A DNA stretch of 64,000 nt, taken from contig NZ_FVZB01000007.1 of assembly GCF_900166655.1 (NCBI RefSeq), positions 62,001-126,000 on the forward strand, written 5' to 3'. Under the pieces are notes generated by a model. That model was not told the DNA's origin, ran no database searches, and saw only the letters and a program-made list of their open reading frames with translations. The position numbers and the translations under genes were made by a program. Position 1 is the stretch's first letter; each line of letters starts with the position of its first letter. This stretch comes from Halobacillus hunanensis. Lineage in GTDB: Bacteria > Bacillota > Bacilli > Bacillales > Halobacillaceae. Of the stretch, positions 1 through 8,967 are shown in pieces.

Positions 1-36
1 GGAGTAAAATATATGAAATAACAGCTGACAATAAAC

Positions 37-80
37 ACCACCTCAGGTCATCCAGAAAATGGATGACCTGAGGTGGTTAT
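37..80 (-). terminator. Intrinsic terminator of yhdB
   Basis: An 18-bp perfect inverted repeat (37-54 with 60-77, loop GAAAA) lies just beyond the stop codon of the minus-strand yhdB gene. Its stem core CCACCTCAGGTCATCCA recurs in the spoVR terminator at 3371-3429. The U-tract on the minus strand is only moderate. Confidence 0.75.
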
Positions 81-81
81 T

Positions 82-315
82 TTATACATATTGGGCTGGT
101 TGTGTCGTAGCTTGGGCGTGGTCGATATAGTGTAACAGGCTTTCATGGCTTTCGAGCAGGGTGGTTTCATGTCCTGGGTAGTGAAAAGCATGGAGAAATG
201 CTTCTATTTTCTTAGAAAGAAAATGGTCACGGGTTCTTACCATGAGTATAAGCAATTCATCCCACTCTCCCCAGATCATGTAATGCAATGCTTTGTCATA
301 ATCTTGATAATACAT
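82..315 (-). CDS. yhdB: YhdB-like small protein
   Basis: A 77-residue soluble protein resembling the YhdB family of Bacillus, a short conserved protein of unknown function. The N-terminal half (YYQDYDKAL, then WDELLILMVRT) and the following SKKIEAFLHAFHY segment match my memory of the family. In B. subtilis yhdB lies in the same chromosomal neighbourhood as spoVR, and spoVR is also near here (1939-3360), which supports the call. It is transcribed away from the window interior and ends in the hairpin at 37-80. No signal peptide or membrane segment is visible. Confidence 0.7.
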   Translation of the reverse strand: MYYQDYDKALHYMIWGEWDELLILMVRTRDHFLSKKIEAFLHAFHYPGHETTLLESHESLLHYIDHAQATTQPAQYV

Positions 316-494
316 AATTTTTCACTTCATCCTTCCTTAGAAAGGATTGTTTTTATTGTCTCCATGAAGGGTAAGAATGAATCAGAAAGTTCTTCACAGA
401 AATGGAAAATTCGACACTATTCATTTTTTTGAAAAGGATTGGTATGATGGTATGGAAATGATTTACTTGGTAAGGATGGAAGGAGAAATCAGTC

Positions 495-962
495 ATGGAA
501 GAACGATATTGGCTATGGATTAACCTTGGAGGAGTAAGCGCATTTGGATTGTTTATTTTGATCAGTCTATGTACAGCTATAAACGGACCTGCCGAGGGTG
601 CCCTTGTTATGATCAGTGAGATCATCGCTTTACTTAGTTTTATTTTTGCTGGAGTGACGTTGTATTACATAAAAGATCGGCAGCGCTGGTTTGCAATTTC
701 AGTACTTTCGTTTATCGGTGTCTGGATCGCATTTGGAATTGGATACGAAGTTGGGGTAAATCAAGGCACGAATCATGGCTGGATCTGGTTTTATTTATAT
801 TATGTTGTATTTATTGCCAGCTTGGTCTTGCTGCGCTATAGTTACGCTAAAATAAAAGGATTGTTTAAATTAGCTCCGGTATTTTTTATATTTTTTAATG
901 CAATGCTGACTTTATACATGGTAACCATTCACATCTGGTTCATGCTTCCAACTAGTGATTGA
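495..962 (+). CDS. Five-helix membrane protein, unknown
   Basis: A 155-residue hydrophobic protein with about five predicted membrane spans (roughly residues 12-30, 35-59, 65-88, 95-117 and 123-151) and few charged residues between them. I do not recognise the family. The start ATG is preceded by AAGGAG about 10 bases upstream. It is monocistronic: it is followed directly by an intrinsic terminator at 970-1001, and the next gene has its own leader. Confidence 0.6.
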   Translation: MEERYWLWINLGGVSAFGLFILISLCTAINGPAEGALVMISEIIALLSFIFAGVTLYYIKDRQRWFAISVLSFIGVWIAFGIGYEVGVNQGTNHGWIWFYLYYVVFIASLVLLRYSYAKIKGLFKLAPVFFIFFNAMLTLYMVTIHIWFMLPTSD

Positions 963-969
963 TCATAGC

Positions 970-1001
970 AGTCCTTTCCGGAAAGAAAGGGCTGTTTTTT
1001 T
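970..1001 (+). terminator. Intrinsic terminator
   Basis: Stem 970-978 pairs with 985-993 (one G-U), six-base loop, followed by a run of seven T. It closes the transcript of the membrane protein at 495-962. Confidence 0.8.
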
Positions 1002-1164
1002 ATGGAAATAAAAATGCTTAATCGGGGTAAGATCGTAAGAAGTTAGACACTTTACCAAACCTTTCGAGCTGCTTGAAGAACTGTGCAATTTCCTCCATGT
1101 AATTTTAGTATATAAGTTTCTTCAAAACACATACTACAAGTAAGCTTGGAAGGAGGAATACACC

Positions 1165-1764
1165 ATGAAAATAAAAGCAGTTGCGCTTGGTCTACTCGTT
1201 GCTTCTTCTCTTGTTGCTTGTCAAGCTGATGAAGAACCAGGTAACGGCAACAACAATGAAGGTGCTCAAAACACGAGTTTTGAACGTATGGCTGACGATA
1301 TGAATGACCAAGGAAATAATAACAATGCAAACCGCGACGATAACCGTATGGGAGATAACAACGATGACAACCATATGGGAACTAGCAATGACAATAAGAA
1401 TGGTGCTGACCAGCATGAGTATGATGTAGCGGAGAAAGCTGCGCAAAACATCGAAGCTAACGTGAAGGGCATTAACGAAGCATATGTGTTAACGACAAAC
1501 GATAATGCCTACGTGGCAGCGGTTCTGGGTAACCAGAATGGTGAAGCGAAAACAGAAGTTAGTGATAAGGTTGAGCAGCAAATCACAAAAATTGTTAAGG
1601 ATGCAGATCAGGATATTAACAACGTGTATATTTCCACAAATCCGGACTTTGTTGACTTAACAAATAACTACGTGGATGACGTAGGAAATGGTGAACCAAT
1701 TCAAGGTTTCTTCCGTGAATTTGGCCGCATGACGGACCGTCTGTTTCCAGATGCTCAGTCATAA
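1165..1764 (+). CDS. YhcN/YlaJ-family sporulation lipoprotein
   Basis: A 199-residue predicted lipoprotein. Residues 1-19 form a lipoprotein signal ending in the lipobox LVAC (Cys19). A low-complexity linker rich in Asn, Asp and Gly follows (about 20-75). The C-terminal part (about 78-185) carries the YhcN/YlaJ-type domain, with the stretch from AEKAAQNIEANVKGINEAY through VYISTNPDF. Family members are spore membrane lipoproteins, YhcN being an inner spore membrane protein, so a role in sporulation or germination is likely but not shown here. The RBS AAGGAGG precedes ATG, and a strong terminator follows at 1768-1803. Confidence 0.8.
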   Translation: MKIKAVALGLLVASSLVACQADEEPGNGNNNEGAQNTSFERMADDMNDQGNNNNANRDDNRMGDNNDDNHMGTSNDNKNGADQHEYDVAEKAAQNIEANVKGINEAYVLTTNDNAYVAAVLGNQNGEAKTEVSDKVEQQITKIVKDADQDINNVYISTNPDFVDLTNNYVDDVGNGEPIQGFFREFGRMTDRLFPDAQS

Positions 1765-1767
1765 TAT

Positions 1768-1803
1768 AAACGGGATTCTCAGCCGAGAGAATCCCGTTTT
1801 TTT
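1768..1803 (+). terminator. Intrinsic terminator
   Basis: Perfect 13-bp stem (1768-1780 with 1787-1799), six-base loop, and a T-run to 1803. It terminates the YhcN-like lipoprotein gene. Confidence 0.9.
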
Positions 1804-1938
1804 ATGGAAAAAATAGTGATAGTCAAACATTTCCTCCTTCATAATTAAGCATTCCCTTCTAATAAAGACAGTTACATTTCATGTTCCTGGCTGTTCTTTC
1901 ATATAGTAATGTAGGCAAAGCTTAAGGAGGGGGCATTT

Positions 1939-3360
1939 TTGAAACAAGAAGAACATCTTAATCTGGAAAAAGCGATACGAGAAATTACAGAAATTGCTGA
2001 AGGATTCGGACTCGATTTCTACCCGATGCATTACGAGGTATGTCCAGATGACATTATTTATACATTTGGTGCTTATGGGATGCCGACTCGGTTTTCGCAC
2101 TGGAGTTTCGGAAAACAGTATTACAAAATGAAGCTGCAATATGATCTCGGTCTAAGTAAAATATACGAGCTTGTCATTAATTCTAATCCGTGTTACGCGT
2201 TTTTATTAAATTCAAATAGTCTGATTCAAAATAAACTGATTGTAGCGCACGTGTTAGCTCACTGTGACTTTTTCAAAAATAATGCGCGCTTTCAAAATAC
2301 GAAGCGGGATATGGTGGAAAGTATGTCAGCTACAGCTGAGCGAATTACGGCGTATGAAAAATTATATGGAAAGGAAGAGGTGGAAGAATTCCTCGATGCT
2401 GTGCTCGCTATTCAAGAGCATATTGACCCCTCACTCGTAAGACCGAAGCTGTCATGGAGTGTTACAGAGGAGGTAGAAGAAGAGGAATTAAAGGAGCCTA
2501 AGAAACCGAGAACCCCCTACGATGATTTATGGAAAATTGGTGAATCACCAGATCAAAAGCCTGCTTTTAAAAAGCGTAAAAAATTCCCGCCACAGCCTGA
2601 GAAAGACTTGCTCTTATTTATCGAAGAATTTAGTCGGGAACTGGATGATTGGCAGCGTGATATCTTAACGATGATGAGGGAAGAAATGCTTTATTTCTGG
2701 CCGCAGCTTGAAACGAAGATTATGAATGAGGGTTGGGCGTCGTATTGGCATGCGAGGATCCTAAGAGAGCTGAATTTAACGAGTGATGAGGTTATTGACT
2801 TTGCGAATTTGAACGCGAGTGTCGTCCAGCCGTCTAAAACTCAGTTGAACCCTTACTACTTGGGACTGAAGATTTTTGAAGACATTGAAGAACGCTATAA
2901 TAACCCGACTGATGAGATGAAGAAACATGGGATTGAGGAAGGTTCAGGGCGAGAGAAAATATTTGAAGTTCGGGAAATTGAATCTGATCAGAGCTTTATT
3001 CGTAATTATTTAACAAAGGATTTAGTCAAACAGGAAGATATGTATTTATTTCAAAAGCAAGGGCAGAAATATAAAATCACTGATAAAGATCATGAGTCAG
3101 TAAGAGATCAGTTAATTACGATGCGTGTCAATGGAGGCTTCCCTTATCTTACAGTTCAAAATGGCGACTACATGAAAAATGGAGAACTGTATTTGAAGCA
3201 CCACTTTGAAGAGGTTGAGCTGGATATATCGTATTTAGAAAAAACGCTTCCTTATATTTATCAATTATGGGGGAGACCTGTTCATATGGAAACCGTCATT
3301 GAAGACCGCAACGTAGCCTTTAGTTACAGCGGCAAAAAGATCCAGAAAAAATACTTGTAA
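1939..3360 (+). CDS. spoVR: SpoVR family stage V sporulation protein R
   Basis: A 473-residue soluble protein with the SpoVR signature: an N-terminal [10 protein letters not shown] region, the [12 protein letters not shown] segment (about residues 109-120), and [12 protein letters not shown] near residue 267. In B. subtilis SpoVR is needed for normal spore cortex formation. The biochemical activity is unproven. In enterobacteria the homologue YcgB is co-regulated with a PrkA-type kinase. The start is TTG at 1939, chosen because AAGGAGG lies at 1924-1930; no ATG fits. The length is normal for the family. The gene is monocistronic and closed by an exceptionally long hairpin. Confidence 0.93.
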   Translation: MKQEEHLNLEKAIREITEIAEGFGLDFYPMHYEVCPDDIIYTFGAYGMPTRFSHWSFGKQYYKMKLQYDLGLSKIYELVINSNPCYAFLLNSNSLIQNKLIVAHVLAHCDFFKNNARFQNTKRDMVESMSATAERITAYEKLYGKEEVEEFLDAVLAIQEHIDPSLVRPKLSWSVTEEVEEEELKEPKKPRTPYDDLWKIGESPDQKPAFKKRKKFPPQPEKDLLLFIEEFSRELDDWQRDILTMMREEMLYFWPQLETKIMNEGWASYWHARILRELNLTSDEVIDFANLNASVVQPSKTQLNPYYLGLKIFEDIEERYNNPTDEMKKHGIEEGSGREKIFEVREIESDQSFIRNYLTKDLVKQEDMYLFQKQGQKYKITDKDHESVRDQLITMRVNGGFPYLTVQNGDYMKNGELYLKHHFEEVELDISYLEKTLPYIYQLWGRPVHMETVIEDRNVAFSYSGKKIQKKYL

Positions 3361-3370
3361 ACACTGATTT

Positions 3371-3429
3371 CCAATAAAACCCACCTCAGGTCATCCAGTT
3401 TCTGGATGACCTGAGGTGGGTTTTATTGG
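3371..3429 (+). terminator. Long bidirectional terminator after spoVR
   Basis: A perfect 28-bp inverted repeat (3371-3398 with 3402-3429, loop TTT). The outer A/T-rich arms supply a U-tract on both strands. The inner 17-18 bp are the same sequence as the stem of the terminator at 37-80. Confidence 0.9.
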
Positions 3430-3547
3430 AATATTGTATGGGTATATTGTAGGGTATTGGTGAGATTTTTGATTTAGTTCCTATACGTTATGATTTTTTG
3501 GTAAACTAGTCGTTAAACAAGAAGTGAAACTTTAGGAGGTTAAAGTG

Positions 3548-4438
3548 ATGAGTGTATACGATTATGTGCTGACCGAGTCCGATTTTGTTCATAAAGATGA
3601 TTTACAGTACCCTTTTGAAGAAAGAGGTCTTCAATTTGGGGATGGAATATATGAAGTCATTCGTGTTTATAATGGAAATTATTATTTAATTGATGAACAT
3701 GTGGATCGGCTGTACCGTTCGGCTGAAGCTGTCAAATTAAAGATGCCATTTGAAAAAGAGGAGATGTATCAACAGCTGGATGCACTGCTGCAAAAGAATC
3801 AAATTCAAAATGACGCTAAAGTGTATATGCAAATCACTCGTGGCTCGGCGCCGAGAGACCATGTCTTCCCTCTTAACGTCAAGTCTAATTTGTATGCTTA
3901 CGTTCAGGATCTGTCCAGAAAAATGGATTTCATGGCAGAAGGGGTATCCGCTATTACGACACCGGATATTCGCTGGGATTGGTGTTACATCAAAAGTCTG
4001 AATTTACTTCCAAACGTAATAGCAAAGCAGGAAGCGAGTGAACAAGGCTGCTTTGAAGCGATTCTTCATAAAGATGGGGAAGTGACAGAATGCAGTTCCT
4101 CGAATGTGTATCTAGTTCGTGATGGCAAAGTTTTCACATATCCTGCTAAAGAAAATATTCTCCACGGTTGTGTCCGCACACGTATCAAACAGTTTTGCGA
4201 AGATGAAAGCATTCCATTTGTGGAAGAATCGTTCCGAGTGGAGGATATCCAATATGCCGATGAGTTGTTTTTAACGAGCAGTACGGCTGAGGTGATGCCT
4301 ATTGTTCAAGTGGATGGGAATGCTGTAAAAGATGGCAAGATTGGAGCTATCACAAGAAAGCTGCAGCAGAAGTACGAACAGGATGCAGCCATTAAAGAAT
4401 CTCAATCCATGTTTACGCATGTAAAAGCCAGTAAATAA
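3548..4438 (+). CDS. dat: D-amino-acid (D-alanine) aminotransferase
   Basis: A class IV (branched-chain type) PLP aminotransferase of about 296 residues, the normal length for Bacillus D-amino-acid transaminase. It interconverts D-alanine and D-glutamate with their 2-oxo acids, which supplies D-Glu for peptidoglycan. Visible marks are the N-terminal RGLQFGDGIYEVIRVYNG motif, the PLP lysine in YIKSLNLLPNV, and ECSSSNVYLV with LTSSTAEVMP for cofactor and phosphate contacts. Two starts are possible: GTG 3545 and ATG 3548. AGGAGG at 3534-3539 is better spaced (8 bases) for ATG 3548. The downstream gene starts 32 bases after the stop, so they are probably co-transcribed. Confidence 0.9.
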   Translation: MSVYDYVLTESDFVHKDDLQYPFEERGLQFGDGIYEVIRVYNGNYYLIDEHVDRLYRSAEAVKLKMPFEKEEMYQQLDALLQKNQIQNDAKVYMQITRGSAPRDHVFPLNVKSNLYAYVQDLSRKMDFMAEGVSAITTPDIRWDWCYIKSLNLLPNVIAKQEASEQGCFEAILHKDGEVTECSSSNVYLVRDGKVFTYPAKENILHGCVRTRIKQFCEDESIPFVEESFRVEDIQYADELFLTSSTAEVMPIVQVDGNAVKDGKIGAITRKLQQKYEQDAAIKESQSMFTHVKASK

Positions 4439-4470
4439 GCAAACATTCCTGTAGTAATGGAGGTTATTTT

Positions 4471-4908
4471 TTGAAAAAAATCAACTTAGAAATGAGTCAA
4501 GATCAATACGAAAAACTGGTAGAGACGGTGTTTCTCGGGACATGGATGGTCAATTCAACCCAACTTGAATTGGATGAGTCATTCGAAGACGTCCGCAACC
4601 TGGTTCTTTCTAAATATAATGAGGCTGGACTTGAAGGTAAAATAACGTATCAGGAACCGTTCGATGTCCATGATCTGGCAGTAGAATATGAAAATGAGCT
4701 GCTTGATAACTACGTGGAAGAATATGACGAATTCAGCTTTTGGGATAAATTGGTCGAAAAATTAGCTGAGAAAGAGTTAATTAAAGAATTTGGCCCGCTT
4801 CCTGACTCGTTAACGGAAAAAATGATAGCCAAAAGCGTCCAATACGAAGAAAAAATAGGCAAAGAGCTGGAGGAGCGAGGTCTTACAAACCTTAATCTGA
4901 ACGCATAA
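4471..4908 (+). CDS. Conserved acidic protein of unknown function
   Basis: A 145-residue, strongly acidic soluble protein with no signal or membrane span. It begins at TTG 4471, preceded by TGGAGG. The helical text (residues about 5-20 and 65-110, rich in Glu, Leu and Asp) suggests an all-alpha fold. I recognise a hypothetical type often found next to dat in Bacillaceae but cannot name a family. Its position in the same transcript as dat and the shared terminator (4913-4948) suggest joint expression only. Confidence 0.6.
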   Translation: MKKINLEMSQDQYEKLVETVFLGTWMVNSTQLELDESFEDVRNLVLSKYNEAGLEGKITYQEPFDVHDLAVEYENELLDNYVEEYDEFSFWDKLVEKLAEKELIKEFGPLPDSLTEKMIAKSVQYEEKIGKELEERGLTNLNLNA

Positions 4909-4912
4909 AAAG

Positions 4913-4948
4913 AAGCGTGAACCCATCGCACAGGTTCACGCTTTTTTT
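4913..4948 (+). terminator. Intrinsic terminator of dat operon
   Basis: Perfect 11-bp stem (4913-4923 with 4933-4943), nine-base loop, and a run of eight T ending at 4948. Confidence 0.9.
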
Positions 4949-4949
4949 T

Positions 4950-5040
4950 GACCCACACGACGTGGGGGAGTTCGGTGTTGGCACAGGACGTGCCGGTTTT
5001 AACCGAACTTCCTTGATTGCCGAACTTAGTCGAACTTCCT
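4950..5040. repeat. Structured intergenic element with GTTCGG/CCGAAC motifs
   Basis: A non-coding stretch between two converging genes. CCCAC-ACGAC-GTGGG (4952-4966) forms a small hairpin. GTTCGGT (4970-4976) pairs with ACCGAAC (5002-5008), enclosing GGCAC-AGGAC-GTGCC (4980-4994). The word CGAACTT then recurs three times up to 5040. The two small hairpins share almost the same five-base loop (ACGAC, AGGAC). It looks like a dispersed structured repeat; its function is unknown. Confidence 0.5.
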
Positions 5041-5067
5041 CTGTTCCCGGTCTTAATTCAAAACAGT

Positions 5068-5706
5068 CTATCGAGGCGTTTGCGCTTTGGCCCGCTTAGG
5101 CTGACTCCAAAGATTGGCTATCGGCCGAGCACCTTGATAAGCCGCCTGGATAAAGGGACCTAATAGTAAAGCAACGATCAAAGTACCGATGCCTACGGGC
5201 GCACCCAGCAAAAATCCAATCAAAGCCATTCCCGATTCCGTGAAGATTCGAACAGAACTTTTGGATTGCTTCGTTTTCTCATTCATAATCATCATAAAAT
5301 GGTCTAGCGGTATACGCGGGAAGGGAGTTCGTAAATAAATCGCAATTCCAACGGCTGTTGCGATCAATCCCAGGGTAAATATGCCCCACTGTGTCCACCA
5401 AACTTCAAAGGAAGCGTGGTCAAGTGTTCCATAAAGAAAAATATCAAGTGTTCGTCCACGTAATATAATGGGGAGCAATGACTCAAATTGAGGCCGCTTC
5501 CGTTCAATCCAGGCATTCACGAGAAGCAGAATGACAAATGCAATAATCATTACGCTGCCTACAGTTATCGGTGCGTGTCTCGATATTCCAACAGCCACAC
5601 TATCTCCAGGACCTACACCTAAACCTGATTTAATGATCAGCGCGAGCCCTAGACTTGAAATAACCAGCCCCGCAACGTATATAATAAATAAATAAAAGTA
5701 TTTCAT
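5068..5706 (-). CDS. YczE/YitT-type integral membrane protein
   Basis: A 212-residue membrane protein with five or six spans. It matches the YczE/YyaS/YitT group in SLGLALIIKSGLGVGPGDSV (residues about 18-38), the typical loop after the first helix. Members are uncharacterised; YczE of B. subtilis affects bacillaene/surfactin-related phenotypes indirectly. The ATG at 5706 is chosen because AAGGTGG precedes it by a normal spacing. The frame stays open upstream to 5961, but that part has no RBS and overlaps the divergent SDR gene. The C-terminus ends in a basic cytoplasmic tail. Confidence 0.7.
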   Translation of the reverse strand: MKYFYLFIIYVAGLVISSLGLALIIKSGLGVGPGDSVAVGISRHAPITVGSVMIIAFVILLLVNAWIERKRPQFESLLPIILRGRTLDIFLYGTLDHASFEVWWTQWGIFTLGLIATAVGIAIYLRTPFPRIPLDHFMMIMNEKTKQSKSSVRIFTESGMALIGFLLGAPVGIGTLIVALLLGPFIQAAYQGARPIANLWSQPKRAKAQTPR

Positions 5707-5838
5707 CGTTGCCACCTTCAGTCTACACTGTACTTTTTTAATCATATACGTTGATTTCCCCAATGTAAACCATTCATGTTTTTGAACGGAGATAGAAGGG
5801 AAATTTAAGAGCAGATAAATGTTAAGGAGGACGACTAC

Positions 5839-6606
5839 ATGCAATATGCAATTGTTACAGGAGATTCGAGAGGACTTGGCGAGGCGATTGCCCAACAGTT
5901 TTTGGAAAAATCGATTCGCGTTATTGGGGTGTCCAGACATGCTAATAAGAGGCTTCGCCAATTAGCTGAACGGTTGGAGGTGGACTATACACATGTGCCT
6001 TGTGATTTTAGTGACCAGGATGAACTCGGGAGAGGGATCAAAGAAGTGATGAGGCACGCTGCAAAAGGGGATGCCCACTTCATTTACCTTGTTAATAATG
6101 CTGGAGTCATTGAGCCGATTGAAACGGTGGGAAATTTTCATGTGAAAGATGTGAACCGGCACTTGATGGTTAACGTCACAGCACCTATTATGTTCACCAA
6201 TTCCTTATTGAAAGAAGCCAATGAGCACGAAATAAATACGTCGATTATAAATATCACTTCAGGAGCGGCGGAAAGATCGGTCCACGGCTGGAGTGTCTAC
6301 AGCAGTTCCAAAGCAGCCATCAACCGCTTTACCGAAACCACGGCCTTAGAGCAGGAAATGGCCGGACATTCACACAAAGTGTTTGCCTATAGCCCTGGTG
6401 TGATTGATACAGATATGCAGAAGGAAATCCGCTCTTCCAAGGAATCGGCATTTGCGGATCTTGATAAGTTTAAGTCCTTGAAAGAGGAAGACAAACTGAA
6501 TTCTCCTAAAACAGTGGCAGCGGTTTTAATGGATTTGCTAAATGATTATGCATCTATTGAGAGTGGAAAAGTGTACAAGCTATATGACCTGATTAACAAA
6601 TCATAA
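5839..6606 (+). CDS. Short-chain dehydrogenase, benzil reductase-like (YueD)
   Basis: A 255-residue SDR oxidoreductase. The NADP-binding TGDSRGLG loop is at residues 7-14, LVNNAGV at about 86-92, the catalytic Ser in NITSGAAE, and YSSSKAA supplies Tyr and Lys. Overall it resembles the (S)-benzoin-forming benzil reductase YueD, related to sepiapterin reductases. The natural substrate is unknown. TAAGGAGG lies just before ATG 5839. The gene is divergent from the YczE-like gene and about 100 bp upstream of an aldo/keto reductase. Confidence 0.82.
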   Translation: MQYAIVTGDSRGLGEAIAQQFLEKSIRVIGVSRHANKRLRQLAERLEVDYTHVPCDFSDQDELGRGIKEVMRHAAKGDAHFIYLVNNAGVIEPIETVGNFHVKDVNRHLMVNVTAPIMFTNSLLKEANEHEINTSIINITSGAAERSVHGWSVYSSSKAAINRFTETTALEQEMAGHSHKVFAYSPGVIDTDMQKEIRSSKESAFADLDKFKSLKEEDKLNSPKTVAAVLMDLLNDYASIESGKVYKLYDLINKS

Positions 6607-6706
6607 CGTGAGCTGTGCTCAGGTATAAATCTGTTTCGCTCAGCAAAAACAGCGGTAATGTTAACATCAAGTAGATGGAAAACCATTTTGAGGAGAGGCG
6701 ATCGCT

Positions 6707-7699
6707 ATGAACAATTTGCACAATGCACTAAAAGAAAAAGTCGGTTTCGGTACAGCACCCTTAGGAAATATGTTTCGCGAGGTTTCAGAGGAAGAAGCTC
6801 AAGAAACAATCAAAACTGCTTGGGATCAAGGCATTCGTTATTTTGATACAGCCCCTTTGTATGGTGCTGGCTTATCAGAATTGCGATTAGGTAAAGCTTT
6901 ATCCAACTATAATCGAGATGACTATGTGGTAAGCACAAAAGTGGGACGCGTCATTTCAGATGAAATGGAAGAAAAAGAAGGACTGTTCGAAGACGCACGT
7001 AAAAACAAAGTGATTACTGACTATACCGAAGATGCAACGCTCCGCTCGATTGAGCAAAGTTTAGAGCGGCTTAAAACCGATCACTTGGATGTGGTTTATG
7101 TTCATGATATTTCGCCTGATTTTCACGGTGATGAATGGATTTCGAAGTTTGATGAGGCCAGAAAAGGAGCATTTCGCGTGCTAACGCGGCTTCGTGAAGA
7201 AGGGGTTATTAATTCCTGGGGCATCGGGGTGAATACGACAGAACCGATCGAACTTGCGTTGGAGTTAGAAGATGCAAACCCTGACCTATGCTTGCAGGCT
7301 ACTCAATACACACTTCTCAACCATGATCGCGCTTTACAGCGATTAATGCCAACTGCACAAGAAAAAGGTGTGGGCATTGTAGTCGGCAGTCCGTACAATT
7401 CAGGCGTCTTACTTGGAGGTTCTCATTACAACTATGAAAAAGCACCATCCGAAATTATGACAAAAGTAGAGCAATTAAATGGGATCGCCAAGAACCACAA
7501 GGTTAGCTTAAAGGCTGCTGCCCTTCAATTTTCAACAGCACATCCCGCGGTTGCAGCCGTTATTCCAGGTTCCACTCGTCCAGATCGAATTAAGGAAGAC
7601 CTGGCGTCTATGAAAACAGAGATCCCAGCTTCCTTTTGGCAGGAACTCGTAGAAAGAGAATTTATCTCACCGAAAGCTCCGCTGCCAAATAAGAAGTGA
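6707..7699 (+). CDS. Aldo/keto reductase
   Basis: A 330-residue member of the aldo/keto reductase superfamily. It is closest by eye to the D-threo-aldose 1-dehydrogenase / pyridoxal 4-dehydrogenase / L-fucose dehydrogenase branch. The catalytic tetrad is visible: Asp and Tyr in RYFDTAPLYGAG, Lys in VVSTKVGR, His in VVYVHDIS. The C-terminal AAVIPGSTRPDRI motif binds the NADP phosphate. The RBS GAGGAG lies before ATG 6707. It may be co-transcribed with the SDR upstream. A hairpin terminator follows at 7733-7780. Confidence 0.85.
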   Translation: MNNLHNALKEKVGFGTAPLGNMFREVSEEEAQETIKTAWDQGIRYFDTAPLYGAGLSELRLGKALSNYNRDDYVVSTKVGRVISDEMEEKEGLFEDARKNKVITDYTEDATLRSIEQSLERLKTDHLDVVYVHDISPDFHGDEWISKFDEARKGAFRVLTRLREEGVINSWGIGVNTTEPIELALELEDANPDLCLQATQYTLLNHDRALQRLMPTAQEKGVGIVVGSPYNSGVLLGGSHYNYEKAPSEIMTKVEQLNGIAKNHKVSLKAAALQFSTAHPAVAAVIPGSTRPDRIKEDLASMKTEIPASFWQELVEREFISPKAPLPNKK

Positions 7700-7732
7700 G
7701 TTATGGATACAATCGTTTAATAGCTGAACGAT

Positions 7733-7780
7733 AACCCGAATAAAGGAACCTTATAATAGAGTGCCCTTATTCGGGTTTTT
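7733..7780 (+). terminator. Intrinsic terminator
   Basis: Perfect 11-bp stem 7733-7743 with 7767-7777, a 23-base loop, then five T. It closes the SDR-aldo/keto reductase region. Confidence 0.75.
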
Positions 7781-7842
7781 GTGTTTAAAGCATTTCAGAC
7801 GGAAGAGACTCCTATAGCTTGCATGAATTTGCTTTTAATTAA

Positions 7843-8808
7843 TTAGTGATGCGTGATAGTTATCGCCACTTGGTCAGATCGGGCTTCGAGCGAAACTTCG
7901 CCACCGATTGGAAAAGTGAATTGCGGTGTCGTATGCCCAAAGCTGGCTTCGGCCACAACAGGTATGTGCAAAAGCTCAGGCTTGGAGCTAATGATCTTTC
8001 TTAAGTCCGACATACTTATATTTGAACCCTTTTGAAAACGTCCAATTACGAGGCCGCGAACTTGATTGAAATCTGGCTGATGGATTAATGATTGCAGATC
8101 ACGATCAAAAGTAGGAACATTCGTCAGAAAATCATCTTCCAGGAATAATACTTTTCCTTCCAGGGAAGGCATGTATTCCGTACCCTGCAACAGATTTAAT
8201 GTACATAAATTTCCGCCCATGCTAACCCCCTCAGCCCGTCCTTCATGGATGACAGCATATCCCTCATGGAGGTGAAAGCAGCGGTTCTCCTGATCCATGA
8301 ACCATTTGTCATCACTCCAGTGATTTGCAGGAGAAATGTCTACAGGGTCTGAGTTTAAAAACATTTTCTTGAAATATTCCTCGGTGTACTCTATCCCTTT
8401 TTCCATTCCAAACGTTGAAAAATGTGGGCCGGAATAAGTAACTAAGCCCGACTTTCTGTAAATGGCGTTGGCAAGCGCTGTAATGTCTGAAAAACCACAC
8501 AATATCTTAGGGTTTTCGGAAATGAGGTTATAATCTAAGTATTGCAGCAGCTGGTTACTGTTATAGCCGCCAATCGTTGTTAAGATGGCTTTTACTTCCT
8601 GGTCTCTAAAGGCCTCGTGGATGTCAGATACGCGTTGTTCAATAGTGGGATTCTCATTATAGGCATGCTGGCTGAAGGAAATGGTAAGTCCCATTTGCTT
8701 AAAGCGCTGAATGGCAAGATCGCGCTGGTCGTCCGCAATCATAGCCATACTTTCTGCCGGAGAAATAATACGGATCTCGTCACCCTCTGTAAGTTTTGGC
8801 GGGATCAT
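7843..8808 (-). CDS. LD-carboxypeptidase (peptidase S66)
   Basis: A 321-residue S66-family peptidase, related to LdcA muropeptide LD-carboxypeptidases and MccF microcin-immunity proteins. The nucleophile Ser is in CGFSDITAL. The Glu of the charge relay is in VLFLEDDFL and the His in SFGHTTPQF. LTTIGGYNSNQLL is the family's substrate-loop motif. The expected role is trimming the terminal D-Ala of tetrapeptides during wall recycling, or cleaving a peptide-nucleotide antibiotic. No signal peptide, so it is cytoplasmic. It stands alone on the minus strand. Confidence 0.85.
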   Translation of the reverse strand: MIPPKLTEGDEIRIISPAESMAMIADDQRDLAIQRFKQMGLTISFSQHAYNENPTIEQRVSDIHEAFRDQEVKAILTTIGGYNSNQLLQYLDYNLISENPKILCGFSDITALANAIYRKSGLVTYSGPHFSTFGMEKGIEYTEEYFKKMFLNSDPVDISPANHWSDDKWFMDQENRCFHLHEGYAVIHEGRAEGVSMGGNLCTLNLLQGTEYMPSLEGKVLFLEDDFLTNVPTFDRDLQSLIHQPDFNQVRGLVIGRFQKGSNISMSDLRKIISSKPELLHIPVVAEASFGHTTPQFTFPIGGEVSLEARSDQVAITITHH

Positions 8809-8967
8809 CTTTCATCACTCGCTTTCAGTAATTATTGGAAAATTAATACTATACGTTTAGATACTATCATCATATAATAAGTCTAACTTGTTTAGAAGGG
8901 GCTATTTACTTTATAGCAATGAGGTACAGATAATGTTAATTACACGGGGAGTAGGGGGAGGATTTTT

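Noticed and set aside
5707-5961. Upstream extension of the YczE-like reading frame by 85 codons
   Set aside because: No RBS, overlaps the divergent SDR gene, and the ATG at 5706 has a well-spaced AAGGTGG.
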